A stretch of 64,000 bases of DNA from Porpolomopsis calyptriformis (GCA_951640195.1 OX621176.1:1302001-1366000), one strand, 5' to 3'. Positions 23,601 to 35,707 are shown, counted from the stretch's first letter. The notes: generated by a model from the letters alone, not told the origin. Program-made: numbers and translations.

Positions 23601-24767
23601 ATCCTCCAAGCAGTTTTACTCGGTGATCTTTTCCACATTCAACAAAAACAAATCCATGAGGTACTATAAACTATACGCACCAAGGAGGCCAATATTGGCG
23701 ACCACAACTTGTTTTCCATGCGTGGGATGCATGGCAATTGCTTCAAGTGTAGCGTCCTTCCACCATAACAAGCCATCTCCCATCAAATCCATCGATGTTT
23801 GTAGCCGTTCAAAGTCACTAGTCTTGAAGTCACTGCTGAGGAACATGTCGAGATAGGACACTTTGTCTTGCGCTCGTTGTGCAAGCACAGGGTCATGCAG
23901 CACAATACGTCGCCAGAACTGGAGACGGGTATCTCGTAAAACATCTAGCTCGCGAACGAGTGTTTTATTATTCTGGTCTTCCTCTTTGAGACTGCGGTTC
24001 AAGAAGTCTTCACGGTCTTCGGTGAGCCATCGTACTCGCCTGAGCCATGCTCTTTTCTCACTAAAAAGTGGTGTGAGTGAACAACAGCAGAATTTACAAC
24101 AGACCTCACGCTCTCAGAGAGATCTGAATGAGGTCATCTTCCTCGGTTTCATCGGCTGAAACTACAACCGTAGGGCATTCTTCTTCCAGAAACCACGAGA
24201 GTGAGTGGGCGTGTGGGACAGTAGGCTCAGAAGATGAAACAGAGGCCAAGGACTGCAACTGAAAGTTCTTTACCCAGGCAGCATGGGGGGGGTCTTTAGT
24301 ATGGGTCAGGTCGTATTCTTTGGCATCAAGAGCGTCAAGGAGTGTTAAGCTGGCTTTCATTCTTTTCTCTAGGACTTTGAGACGGATTTTATGCCCATCG
24401 TCAACTGCATAGACTTAGTAACAAGCCTTTGGGAGAGTGGGGTTATCGTACCTTTCAAGAAGAAACGTTTATGGTGCAATTCACGTCCCTTCTTTTCAAC
24501 ACGTATAACTTCAAGGTGGTCTCGCATACGTTTCGCTTCAGCTCGAATATCACTGAGTTTGTGCATTGCTTGTATCTGCGTTTCCGTAGGGAAGGGAGTT
24601 TGCTCCATGAGATCGCCCTCCTTGGATGCATCCTTGTATGCCTTGGTGAGGGTCTTGTATTGAGCGTGGTGGACGGAGCAATGTTCTCCATGTGTTGGGG
24701 TTTTTGAACAGCGTGTCCTCTCGTCAGCCTGGAGGGCAGCGCAGGTCGCCAGCTTGGTGGAAGACAT
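20620..24767 (-). CDS. Large agaric protein of unknown function, N-terminal Cys/His motif
   Basis: The start at 24767 gives MSSTKLATCAALQADERTRC, then HGEHCSVHHAQYKTL, a compact Cys/His pattern that may bind zinc. Exon 1 ends at 24452, and exon 2 (24404 to about 24,107) follows a 47-bp intron. A helical region continues to about 23,690. One junction near 23,680 does not resolve cleanly (only a 17-bp gap would fit). The frame then runs through HGFVFVECGKDHRVKLLGG, a 460-residue block (23440-22058) and a block at 21986-21141 that ends in a nine-lysine tract and serine-rich repeats. Small last exons may carry it to 20620. Total length is about 1,200 residues. I recognise no enzyme domain. The CTT-type microsatellite at 21,405-21,433 encodes the lysine tract. 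A 5'-truncated paralogue lies at 52.5-54.6 kb. Confidence 0.6.
21312..21400. repeat. Short tandem repeat inside the large unknown gene
   Basis: Two and a half copies of a unit of about 50 bp encode AVSSSPKPSGAENSTN then AVSSSPKPSSAGNSTN on the minus strand. They abut the (CTT)n tract at about 21,405-21,433. Confidence 0.7.
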
Positions 24768-25093
24768 GAGTGCTTGAAGTTAGGATAAGCGCTGAAGCTT
24801 GAAGCTTGACACGCAAGAAGGTGCCGAAGCACCATCTTAGGGCTTTATCACATACACGGTGTGATGCCCCAGGAATCAGATTGAATACCTCCGATGAATG
24901 AATGACTACCCACCTCCTACTCTTCATGGTGTACTCTTCGCCTCATTTTCCTGTTTCCAAGCCAACTTCTTGGTCATTCTGAAGATTGAGTTGGTTGCGT
25001 ATCTTGCCCAAGCATTACTGCCTAGCCCACGTTACTGCCAAGCCCACATTATGTTTGTCGTCCCTGAAATCAGACGCCCAGAGGATCTCTGCC
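24768..25093. promoter_or_regulatory. Divergent intergenic region
   Basis: Lies between the start of the large minus-strand gene and DUF6593 copy b. At 24,893-24,925 a stretch reading ATGAATGAATGACTACCCAC resembles exon 1 of the chimeric transporter, so it looks like a further leftover first exon of this family. Confidence 0.4.
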
Positions 25094-26300
25094 ATGAACA
25101 ATCAAACACCCTCCTACTTCTCATCGTACGTTCTCTGCCATCTCATTTCTAACTAGACAATCGTTGATCTTTCCAATTTCCCAGTCTCACGCCTCCCCTG
25201 TCCCACACAGATGGCGACAGTAAAGATGAGGAAGGAACCAACGCTGGCACTGAAGTTGCCCCGCCCCCCTACCAGAGCAGCATGGTCCTCCCAGGATTAC
25301 CATCACTTCCATCAGATCACTCAAGCCAGGCCACTGGCTCATTCATTAAGGATGCTCCACCATCCCAACTGCCGCTCAGCTCTTTACGGCTAGAACCGTG
25401 AGTCTATTGGCTGGAACACATCCAGAGTTTCCAGTTCATTCCCTGTACGACTAGAGTTAGAGGGCCAAGCGACGAACCAGCCAAACCGATACTCTACACC
25501 TTCTCCGCAAATTCATTCAACTCGATGCTCCTCGTACCTTCAAAGAATGTCACCTCAGACGCAAGCCCTGTTTATCACATATCAGTCACCCTCAACTGCT
25601 TCATGCCCTCTTCATATATCACGACTATTCAGAGAAACTCTGAAGATGGTGAATACGTGGCAGACTTTGAGTACGTGTCTTGTCCCTGGGCATTTACATG
25701 CCTCACGCCAACTTTCCTTATACTTCAATTCCAGGATGGGTATCAGCACTATCGAGGATACCGTTCGCTTCGGTGGCAAGGAGCATCTTATAGCTGAAGG
25801 TTTGGCAAAGCTTCCTAGTGAGTTTATATTCTTTTTCGCTTTCATATTCATCTAACTTGGAATGAAACAGCAATCGGAAAGGAGTGAGTGTCTTATCGCA
25901 GATACTTATTCAATCGCTGAATATGCAACACTGACAACACTGACAATCCTGCTACTGGCATCTCCATAAAGGCATTGGAAATGGCGCTTTGGCAAGACAC
26001 ATTTACTCTGGGACTGTACCAGAAGAACCAAGATTGTTGCGTCACATTCCTCCTGCTTCAAACTATGCTTGCGCCAATTAACCAACTTCCGCTCCTGTTT
26101 AGTGCTACTCACCAGACCAGGAGATAATCCACGCCCGATTCACACCATCCATACGATCTCCTAAGCACACTGCCCTATCCAGAACCTCGTTAGTGGCTGT
26201 GCTGGAGGTGCTTCCATCAGGCTTTGGTGCATTAGATCATATCCTGTTGTCCGTTTTGATCCTCGAGCGGAAACGGTTGGCACACAAGAGCCTTGGGTGA
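25094..26300 (+). CDS. DUF6593-type protein, copy b
   Basis: Exons 25094-25125, 25185-25397, 25455-25670, 25735-25817, 25871-25883 and 25972 onward keep phase and match copy a intron for intron, including the 13-nt exon 5. The protein has the proline-rich head (VAPPPYQSSMVLPGLPSLPS), then ILYTFSANSFNSMLLVP, PVYHISVTLNCF and DGEYVADFEMGISTIEDTVR. It ends ALDHILLSVLILERKRLAHK. The final intron is a problem: the donor used in copy a would need an acceptor in phase 2, and none of the three AGs near 26,115-26,123 provides it. A GTTGCG donor at 26036 with the acceptor before 26121 would keep a 267-codon frame but is non-consensus. It may be a recent pseudogene or use a shifted site. Function is unknown. 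Confidence 0.6.
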
Positions 26301-26919
26301 GCAAGGGAGAATGGGGAGATCTGCAAGTATATAACATTCATGTATAGTTATTGAAGCGACACATTGTTGAAGTGAGAGTCACCATATACTGAATTTCCTT
26401 GGCTATGTCGTACAACAAACATCCCTCTCATTCTATTCAAGTCGAGGCATTTATGGAGTAATGATCAGCAACCTCAGAACGTCCACCCTCCCACTCTCAA
26501 AGTTGCACAGGGAAGGTCGACCTCTGAGCATGCTAAGGGGCTGTGCAGCCAGCTTGCTTCCACAACATCGTCAATGCACTCCAATCCAACCAACTTCACG
26601 ATTTGAGTAATCGGGAACAACGACGCCAAGTTTGAAGCGTGCGTTAGTCACGCTAGCCATGAAATGGGAGGTGCGTTTCTGATCCCACCCTCCCTTGCCG
26701 TTCAACCTTCAAGATTTACATCCGTCGGGACTCAGGGAGTGTGGACGAGGCACGTGAAAGACCTTCACTTAGAGTTTAGCTACGAGAAAACAAAAAAGGT
26801 TGTCCTTGCTCGAGACCTGAGTCCATCAATACCGTACATATGCAATACAAGTTATGAGTGTCCACTTTGATAAACCACCCGGGAAGAACGAGAGAGCAAA
26901 CCACGACGAAAAACGCAGA
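26301..26919. other. Intergenic, no recognisable gene
   Basis: About 0.6 kb between the DUF6593 copy b stop and the convergent membrane-protein gene. One 68-residue frame at 26664 lacks family features. Probably two 3' UTRs. Confidence 0.5.
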
Positions 26920-28410
26920 CTAATCCACCGAATAAAAAGGGGGTAAATCTTGTGGTACCGAACCTGACAGGGTAAATCCACGTCTCCTGCTATCTGCGTG
27001 TCGCAACGGAGCCTGGGAAGCTGAAGTAGATGGTGCGGAGGGGGGTGATACCCTGATTGGAGGGGCAATCACCAAAGGAGCAGTTGTCCCGGTTGGCACT
27101 CGTGATTTCTCCCCAACTCTGAGTCCATCTGTAATCTCTGGCGCGTCAACTGGGGCCGTGGTGGTGTCGTAGATGTATGGCGTAATGAGCCTATTCCTGT
27201 GGCTATCCTGAGTGGGTGCGGCCATCTCGTTCACGTTAGGGTTGCCAAGAGCGTCTTGACGAAGTTTTCGTTTCCGGCGGATGAACACGAATATCCAGAC
27301 AGCCAACAAAGTCAGGACGATAGAAGTAGCGACAGCTACTCCGGCGACAGCAACATAGGTGTGCAAGGATGACGACGCACTAGGATTTGGCGAGCGCGTT
27401 GAGCTAGGCGGCAAAGAAGTCGACGATGGGGAAGATGGAGAGTCTTGTGGATTAGACATGTCGAGACCAGTGCCAGCAATAACATAATCAAGCCAAAACG
27501 CTTGTTCAGCTGCAGGCGTTATAACCATGACGTGAGAAGCCAGTGGAAGGGAAGGGTTATGGTATAGTCGATAGTTTGAAGATGCTGATGTGGAAGAATC
27601 GAATGTCAAGTCTGTGGATGGAGGATAATTTGCAAGGAAAGGATCGCCACCATCGACGACGACTTGAGCAATGGTTGAGATCCTTGTAGACAAGGGAAGC
27701 CTTACGAACACATCTACATATGTGCCTATCATTGTTATCACCAAAATTAAATATTTTGAGTGTAAAGCTTACCTGTAAACTGCAAGGACACGGAAGAGTT
27801 CAATGACAGTGCGCCGTGTAGGGTACCCTGCATATCGTTCCCTGTACCATCTCCAGTTGACCATGAGCCAGAGTATTGAAATGTGGAGTCTGCGTCATCG
27901 AAGAAAAATGACTCTCCTGGCCTCAATGACGACATCGAAGGATCGGCGGTGGTGTAAATGATATAATCGAGATACCATCTTAACGGCGCGGTGCTGTTCA
28001 GTTGTGTTGCAGCAATCTGTAGCGTGTGGGGGCCAGCGACGAGATTATCCGTGCTGTAAAATTGGTTGTGGTATGTGAAGCCGTTCGTGTTTGAAATTTG
28101 GGAAACGGTCGGTTTGGTGTTGTCGATCGTATACTCGATGGTCGGGCTCTCGCCGTCCAACGTTCCTGGAAACGTGAAGTATAGTGAGATGTCCACGATA
28201 AGGGAAGAAATACATACCAAACACTGAGACTGATGTACCTATGCAATAGTCAGTTTTATGTTTCCGCCCAGTAATATCTAAATTAACCATTAAACGGAAA
28301 AATCAGATTCGCCCCTTGGACTAAAGGTTGGCTTGTTGTGGCATTATACTCTATAAAATAGCCAAAGTTTGACCCGTACCCCCAGCTTCCCAAGAAAGTC
28401 AGAAGTATAC
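26920..28410 (-). CDS. Single-pass membrane protein with beta-rich ectodomain
   Basis: The minus-strand exons run from about 28,390 to 26,920. The clear part starts with SWGYGSNFGYFIEYNATTSQ, then LVQGANLIFPFNG, TSVSVFGTLDGESPTIEYTI and a repeat-like second half with SFFFDDADSTFQYSGSWSTG. A Ser/Pro/Thr-rich stalk follows, then one transmembrane helix (VAVATSIVLTLLAVWIFVFI), then a basic stop-transfer RRKRKLRQD and a disordered cytosolic tail ending PPFYSVD. This layout (two FxGTSVxVFG-type beta modules, stalk, one helix) is frequent in agaricomycete surface proteins of unknown function, perhaps wall or glycan sensors. I could not settle the first exon and signal peptide. A small intron near 28,420 seems likely. 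Confidence 0.7.
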
Positions 28411-28690
28411 TCCTTCATTGAAATCATTGAGAGTCAGTCCAAAGCCTGCTGGGGAGACAATTAGAACGTGCCTATCATCGACAATCACCCCCCGTGAGGT
28501 AGACATGAAGAGTGTCTTGATGGGGGCTATACTATAGCCATCAGGAAACCGGTGAGAAACCGGCATACCCAGGCGGAGTTGACATTTGCCTGACAGTTAG
28601 TGTACCGGGAAATAGGTCAGGCAAATTTGCGTAAATTTGCTTGGTGAAATTGGTCACGGCTCAAATACCTGGTGAATTAGGGTGAATTAT

Positions 28691-29009
28691 TGCTATTTTC
28701 ACGTGATTGACCGCACTGTGGGAAAACACCAAAAAGGTGCAAACCGGTCACGAAATTTGTAACAGCGATATCTCAATAAATACTGGCTCAATCGACAAGC
28801 TGCAGCACTCTACGTGCTCAGCTCATTGTTGTGCAGGTCATCATTATGTCATTTTGTAGTATACTTGCCTGTACATATTTTTCATTTTTCACCCAGCCAA
28901 TTCGCTAGTACAATTCATAACAGTGATATTTCAATAAATACTGACTCAATTGACAAGCTGCCACACTCTAGATGCTCAGCTCATTGCTGGGCAGGTCATG
29001 AACCCATCA
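28691..29009 (+). repeat. Left arm of a 319-bp foldback repeat
   Basis: Nearly perfect inverted match (about a dozen differences) to 29123-29441, same length. The arm itself contains two diverged direct copies of about 95 bp, starting near 28,755 and 28,908, each with ATAAATACTGRCTCAATYGA and GCTCAGCTCATTG. A 113-bp spacer separates the arms. Confidence 0.9.
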
Positions 29010-29122
29010 TTTCATTTATAATTTCAGTCAGTAACACAGCATTGTTGTTTAATTTCAGTTAGCAATCTAGCATGGCAGAAGATCAACACATTATATTGGT
29101 AAACATGCATGAGATCATGAGG

Positions 29123-29441
29123 TGATGGGTTCATGACCTGCCCAGCAATGAGCTGAGCATCTAGAGTGTTGCAGCTTGTCAATTGAGTCAGTATTTATTG
29201 AAATATCACTGTTATGAATTGTACTAGCGAATTGGCTGGGTGAAAAATGAAAAATATGTACAGGCAAGTATACTACAAAATGACATAATGATGACCTGCG
29301 CAACAATGAGCTGAGCACGTAGAGTGCTGCAGCTTGTCGATTGAGCCAGTATTTATTGAGATATCGCTGTTACAAATTTCATGACCAGTTTGCACCTTTT
29401 TGGTGTTTTCCCACAGTGCGGTCAATCACTTGAAAATAGCA
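29123..29441 (-). repeat. Right arm of the 319-bp foldback repeat
   Basis: Reverse complement of 28691-29009. Both arms can be translated into almost the same 66-residue peptide, but this reflects the repeat and not a gene. Confidence 0.9.
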
Positions 29442-29739
29442 ATAGTAGCACTCCATGAAAGGCTGAGTAATGTGATTTGGAAATAAAATATCTGCTACAA
29501 GTCCCACCTTCATAGCTTTTTCATTAACGGAAAAGATTAAACAGCTCCAGGTCTATCTTGAGTCCCTTCCCAATAGCCTACCACTTCCATCTACCCAAGA
29601 GGCCACCTACGAGTTCTGAAACTTGATCAGGACTGGGTTGAAGATGTGGGAGAAGAGGGGGCTGTGAACAGGGAGCTAGAAGTCCGACTGGGATCTCGGG
29701 CAAAAGGTCCAATTGTATTGAAAGAATGAGGACCTGGAC

Positions 29740-32413
29740 TAGTGGCTCTGGCTGATGTTCTCCAGCTATACCTCAAGAAGTATCCGACATCGGTCCTTCT
29801 AGAAAAATGGCTTTCGGATATGCTGATATCAGCGCAGCTTGCTTATGAATCTGCAAGCATACAGGTAAGGCATATTATCTTGAGCACAATATGATGTGAA
29901 TTACTATACCTAGCTACCCAATGTCGATGAGGTTACTATATCACTTGCCAATCCCCCCACCAAGCCAACAGATTTTATGAACCCCCTACAATTAGAAAAG
30001 TCAAAAGATGCAAAGACCAAGAACAAATTGAGACAGAAGAAACTCGATACCAAAGTCCTAGATACTTTTGACGATCCCAACTATCCACCTGCTGAAGAAT
30101 CCAATGACGAGAGGTCTGGCGGGGCCAGACTACATCCACTGTTACTCAAAATCTCATGACCATATCTTGTTACACCTGAGGAACGTGAACAGAAACAATA
30201 CAACCAAGGTGTTGTTAAGCGATTTCGTTGCATTGCAAGTAGTATGTGTAACACCACCTGGAAACAGCCTCAAGATCGTCAGTGTGTTTTCAAGCATGCC
30301 AAGAATTGCGATTACTTACCCCCAGGCATCCGACATGAAGTTATTGAGTATATGGCTGGAAATGCTGTTGGGCTGAGAGCATATGTTGATCATGGTAAAG
30401 AGGTTCTAACAAATTTTGACACAGATGTCGAACCTGTGGAGAATGAACCTGCAATCCTGAAACGTTCAAAAACAGAGCCTGGAGATATTCCAGGTCAATT
30501 GCTAAAGGGGTTTATAAGACAGGGTAGAAGAAACCTTCAAGAATCAGCAAACCATGCATTACTTCTCTTCATTGCGTGCAATGGAATTCCTCCAACTGTA
30601 ATCAATTCACTTGAGTTCAAGAACTTTGTTTCCACTCTAAACACCCATTACAACCCACCCTCTGAAACTACACTCTCTGAGAAACTGATCCCAAATGAGG
30701 CAGCCAATATTCACCAGGCAACAATCAAATACTTGCGCACCTGTCGAGACTTGACTATCACATTTGACGGAGGCAAACTGTGGAGTTCCAGAGGACTTTA
30801 TTGTGTTCATGTGACTACCCTACAATGTCACACATTCTGTTTGACATTGGATGATGCATCACAACTGAGCCATACTGGACAGTACATTGGGGATTTGTTA
30901 GATGGGGTGTGTGAACTTGTTCTATAGCTTTTCAGTACTAATAAGCCAAGATGTAGTTTATCAGTGATATCGGACCTGACAACTTCTCAGCAATTTGCTC
31001 TGATAATACAGGCAATACATCAAAGGCTCACTGGCTTATCTCTGCAAAGTATCCTTGCATTATAAACCTTCAAGATGCATGTCATGAGCTTTCTCTAATG
31101 CTCAATGAAATCTGCCTTCTTGAATTCTTTAAGCCTGTAAGTTACGTCTACACATCGGGTCAATTGCTTATTTCAAGAGGTTGATATGATGGCAGGTCAT
31201 CAGTGTCCTAAGGGGAATCATTGCATTCATAAACAAGTCCACATACACAACTGAATGTTTTGATTATCAGCGAGACAAAATGGGTATTCATTGTGGCTTA
31301 GAAACAATTGGTGAAACATGCTTCAGAACAATCTATTGGTCTGGAGAGTCAATTTTACGGGGATTGCCAGCCTTGAAGATGATCATTGAGGATAAAACCT
31401 TGCAGATTCACATCACAGTGAGCACTTCGACTAATTCCATGCATACCTGAAGTAAATCAAGCAAAAATAGGGATTGTCTGACTTGACAGATGCCTTGCAA
31501 CTCGAGTTTGACCTTACCAAGCTTCTGGATGTCATTGGCCCATTTGCCAAGGCTATCAAATGTCTCGAGTCTGCTCATTCGACTGCTGCCAATGTGTACT
31601 TGTTCTGGCTTGTGATCCTAGCACAGTTGGAGCAACTGTTTAGAAAGCCAACAGGTATACTACCAAACTATATCAAAGAACAAATTCAGGCAATTACAAA
31701 CCGACAATTCGATAGCATGATTAACAATGCCCCAATGGATATCTATCTTGCAGCATTTTACCTAGACCCTCATGCGTTAACCTCACTTTTAACCTGCTTA
31801 ACCCTTATTCAATCCATACAGATTACCATGGAGCCTCTATTTTCCACGAAGGGAAAGTCAACCCCTTAAGTATTCCATCAGTGACTTTGGTGCAAGCCAA
31901 TGGGCAACATTCAGTCAAGGCCAAGGCTGGTATCATAAAGCGGGTTGGAATTTGCCTCCAGCAAATACTCAAGAACGGGTTTGGTGATATCTACAATGGT
32001 GATTTGACGAAGAAAAACCTGGGAGAGATGATGAAAAAGTGAAACCCCTGATTGGCACACCTTACCCCCTCACAAGCGCTAGCCTGTCTCAAATCCAAAC
32101 TTAAAAGCTATGCCAATTGCGATGAACCCTTCAACAAACCATTCCAGTATGGTGAGACCGTCCACCAATAGTGGATTTCTGTTCAGAAAAAACACCTTGG
32201 TGGTGTTCTTGGGGTCAGTAGGTTTAACGCCCCATTCACATTCACCCTGACCTCACATTGCAGGCAGTTGCAATCAAACTTTATTCAGTTACTGTTGTAT
32301 CAATGGCTGATGAGCGTACCATGTCAGTTGTGACTTGGTTGAATAGCACCAAGCAGAGTTACCAACAGGTCTCGACAGTTGCTGACCATGTCAAGATTCA
32401 GGGATGGCATTGA
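29740..32413 (+). pseudogene. Decayed hAT transposase
   Basis: Pieces in order: an N-terminal basic region (30,000-30,080), then a zinc-finger-like stretch CNTTWKQPQDRQCVFKHAKN. The core follows with ALLLFIACNGIPPTVINSLE, FKNFVSTLNTHY and DLTITFDGGKLW, then FISDIGPDNFSAICSDNTGN. The later part has IKCLESAHSTAANVYLFWLV. The end, SMADERTMSVVTWLNSTKQS, is the usual hAT dimerisation region. Introns at about 30,907-30,955 and 31,140-31,196 can be spliced in phase. The frame is broken by several stops: TGA at about 32,040 and 32,050, TAG at about 32,170, and one near 30,158. The tail can no longer be made. Nuclear cut-and-paste transposase in its intact form. Confidence 0.8.
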
Positions 32414-33096
32414 TTCAAACCTGAAGTAAGTACTTGTCAAATTTTCTGCTCAACTGTCCTTAGAAAGAATGAAGATGACAGCACCTCGGCCTGCACCTGT
32501 TGTGAAATGGCGTGACATGAATGAAACTATCTTGGGCAAACATCGAGACCAAGACCCCACCACAAAAACAGCTCCCAAACCACCCCCACTTCAACAACTG
32601 CACCTGAAATCCATACCGACTCAACATTTCCACCTGATGGCGATAGCTTTGAATATTTGAATCAAGCCCCACCTGACCTCCAAGGCATCAATGGTGCTGC
32701 TTTCTCTGCAGCTACCTATGTCGACATCAGTGCCTCGGTACTTTTGGATATCCTATCCGACAAGAGCAAAGTTCCACACAAAGCCAAGGGTAACATTGTT
32801 GTTCCACCAACTATTGCAGCTAGGGCGACACCAGAGGAATCGGAGTGGAACAAATGGTAGATTATATGATACGTAGAATTGTACAAGCCAATGTCGAGGC
32901 GATATCAATGCAAATTTGCCCTATTTCACTGTATTTCACAGGCAAATTTGCGCAAAATAGCTAACTTTCAGGCCCACCTGATTCCCAGCAAATTTGCTCT
33001 AATTCACGCTGGGTGAATTAGGTCATTGAGGACAGCTGGGGAAATTTGCTAGTGAATTTGGGGGCCAGACCTATTTCCCAGTACACTACTGACAGT

Positions 33097-33284
33097 CCAA
33101 CATGAGCAGACCTGGTCTTGCCAGGCTCTATCACCAAGTCACAACTCTTGTAACTAGTTAATCAGATTGGAGGTGACCTTACAAGGTATTGTGATAGACA
33201 CACAGAATTGCATTAAGGACAACCTTTTGGCTGTATTGCAACAGCTGGCAAAGACGAAGCAATATTATGAAGGACTATACTGGA
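33097..33284. other. Spacer after the hAT element
   Basis: No recognisable feature. Confidence 0.4.
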
Positions 33285-33500
33285 CAAAAATCATTTTTAT
33301 CCTCTTAGATCCTTGTGCATAGTCATGTATTAATTAATCTGCATAGATATTTATATATCTGCATATAAATTTACACATCTATACATAATTTTACATAAAT
33401 TAATATTTCTGCACACAATTTTGTATAATTATGCACAACTTAGAATAATTACACATAACTTAGCATAATTATACATATTTGCACACAAGTTTTCATATCT
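33285..33500. repeat. AT-rich degenerate repeat
   Basis: About 200 bp of diverged units with the theme TAATTWTACATAWNTTNGCA, including several TAATTAC/TAATTATACA words. Low complexity, no coding potential. Confidence 0.6.
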
Positions 33501-33501
33501 G

Positions 33502-33798
33502 TGTTGGAATAACAAGCCTTACAGGGCTATAGGATGGAAGCAGGAGTGGACTCAGCTCAGAGCCTGCTCGGATTATGTAGTTATGTAGTATCGCGCTTAT
33601 TCTGACTTACTTGGGATAATGGACTGGATTAGTGCCAGCGCATAGCCGCGTGGCTGTGCCATATGTACAAAAACCTGAGGGTGATCCTGAATCACCCTCC
33701 ATGCTATCATATCCCTGTCTTTTAGGTTATAAGCCCTGCGTAACCACTCGCAGCTATATTTTTCTTTTACTACTAGACTTACCATCATTCCACCATAG
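33502..33798 (+). repeat. Probable 5' LTR of the Copia element
   Basis: Starts TGTTGGAATAAC and reaches ATTCCACCA just before the gag region, so the ends nearly mirror each other (TGTTGGAAT against ATTCCACCA). No matching 3' LTR survives in the window, so the right border is approximate. Confidence 0.45.
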
Positions 33799-35703
33799 GT
33801 ACCATTGCAGCTACCACTTCTGCCGCGCCAGCTTCAACCCCTCAAGCAACGACACTCTACCTGTGAATGTCCCAAAGCTCAAAATCGATAGCTCAAACTG
33901 GGCCATCTGGTTATTCTGATTTGAAGTTGCTGTGAAGGTGAAATGAAAATGGTGGCATTTTGTAGGAGGAACAAGGCCAGTTCACACTGGAGTTGTTACC
34001 ACTGATCAACAGGCTGAGCTCAACAAGTGGGATGAAGATGAGGTGACCACAATGTACCTCCTCACGCAACGGATCCTGGATTCGATTATCTTTCAGATCA
34101 AGGGACTGATGACTGTTGCCACCATGTGGAAACTGATCATCGCCGACTACACGGAGAAGGGAGCATATGCAAAGACCAACCTGCGGCAAGACTTTCTGCA
34201 ATTGAAGTACAGAGAGAATGCCAACGTCTGTGAATTCCTAATGGAACTGTGCAGTAAGAAGGAGTGACTGGTGGCTGTCAATATCAAGATCAACGACAAG
34301 GACTATGCATCAATGATACTATCTACCATCCCACATTCCCTATCAACTTTTGCTGCAAGTATGGTAAGTGCTGCAAGGCTTCTAGCCTCCCAACAACCCA
34401 ATGTTACCTCTCAAGACATCAAGCTAGATGTGCTTATCATGCTCATCTCTGAAGAGTATAATAGGCAAGTCACTATGCAACAACAAAAGCCTGGTTGGAA
34501 CCAACGAAACCGTCGTGACAGCAATGAAGCAATGTCAGTTGCACCCAATGACTCTAAACAACCTAGAAGATGAATGGGATGGCAAACAGCTGGTCCCAAG
34601 GATGAATGCTACAACTGTGGCAAGTGGGGGCACTTTTCTCAGGACTGTCTTGCACCCCAAAAGCCTAAACCCTCAGGCAGCGCAAATGCTGCAATCAATT
34701 CTGACTCAGAAGCCTGTTACACTTTCAAACATGACATTGAGTCCTCGAATGAATTACGAACAATGACTGACCCACCCCATGACAGATGCACCTCTATGCT
34801 GGAGCCAGGCATCATCACAAATAGCGATGTTGATGAGGGGGAGAATTACAATAATGGATACAAGATGGATTGGTTCAACCAAGTAAATGCTGACCATCGT
34901 GACCTAGAGCATCACAGGCGAGATCTCGCATGTGATGACGATTCCAATATGAGCACTTGTTTTATCATGGATGGAACACCAGCTGACCCCAACCCCATCA
35001 CAATCGCATCAGTTGATGCTGAAGGAAACACCGGCGAAACATTAACAATTAAGTTATACGACTCTGGTGCAACCCAGCATATCAGTCCCTACTGAGGGAA
35101 CTTCAAATGACTCACATCAATACCTCCCAAGACCCTCTCTGCCGCTAACAAACAGAAGTTCAATGCTGTCACCAAAGGCAATATGGTTATTGAAATCCTG
35201 AATGGATCATGAACATTGAAAATATGACTCACGGATGTCTTATACTTGCCCGCTATCAGATACACGCTTGTATCAATCAGATGACTCGACGAAGACAGAT
35301 ACTCCATGGACTTCAAACATGCAACTTGCACGATATGAAATCGCAATGGCGATATAGTGGGGCGAATCCCCAAAAGCTGCCGAGAACTATACAAGGTTAC
35401 CCACAATGCACAAAACGAATCTGCAAATGCCATTGAAGATGCTATTGGTGTAATGGACCTGCACAGTTGCCTGGGACATGTATCCCCCACTGCCACTCAA
35501 AAGCTTATTGAAAAAGGCCTAGTCACTGGACTATGTCTTGACCCAACAAAGGATAGCAAATCCTTGTTTTGTGAAGCCTGCATATATGCTAAGGCAACAC
35601 GAAAGTCCGTTGCAAAGGAGAGAGTTGGTGAGTGTGCCAAGAACTTCAGAGACAAAGTACACACTGATGTGTGGGGACCGTCCCCAGTTGAAACACTCCA
35701 AGG
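33799..35703 (+). pseudogene. Truncated Ty1/Copia gag-protease-integrase remnant
   Basis: The order of domains is that of Copia. A gag part includes GMTxMTVATMWKLI-like sequence (TVATMWKLIIADYTEKGAYA) and QDFLQLKYRENANVCEFL. A CCHC zinc knuckle CYNCGKWGHFSQDC sits at about 34,610. The aspartic protease motif YDSGATQHISPY is at about 35,058. A pre-integrase Cys/His region has DLHSCLGHVSPTATQKL and LFCEACIYAKATR. The integrase core stops after HTDVWGPSPVETLQG, where LTR-like sequence follows. Reverse transcriptase and RNase H are missing. More than six stops interrupt the frame, almost all TGA. Confidence 0.85.
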
Positions 35704-35707
35704 GTGA

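Larger units (their letters stand above)
28598..33088. mobile_element. hAT-superfamily DNA transposon, 4,491 bp, exact target duplication
   Basis: The ends are inverted repeats: the left starts TAGTGTACCGGGAAATAGGT, and the right ends ACCTATTTCCCAGTACACTA with one mismatch. They are flanked by a perfect 8-bp duplication, CTGACAGT, at 28590-28597 and 33089-33096. Eight-base duplications and TAG-type ends are usual for hAT. Both subterminal regions carry the palindrome GCAAATTTGC or a near copy: near 28,624 on the left, near 32,911, 32,943 and 32,988 on the right. The interior has a decayed transposase on the plus strand and a 319-bp foldback near the left end. The intact duplication suggests a fairly recent insertion even though the gene is broken. 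Confidence 0.92.

Noticed and set aside
28814..29318. Two nearly identical small proteins encoded in opposite directions (28814-29062 and 29115-29318)
   Set aside because: They are translations of the two arms of the foldback repeat, with no other sign of coding.
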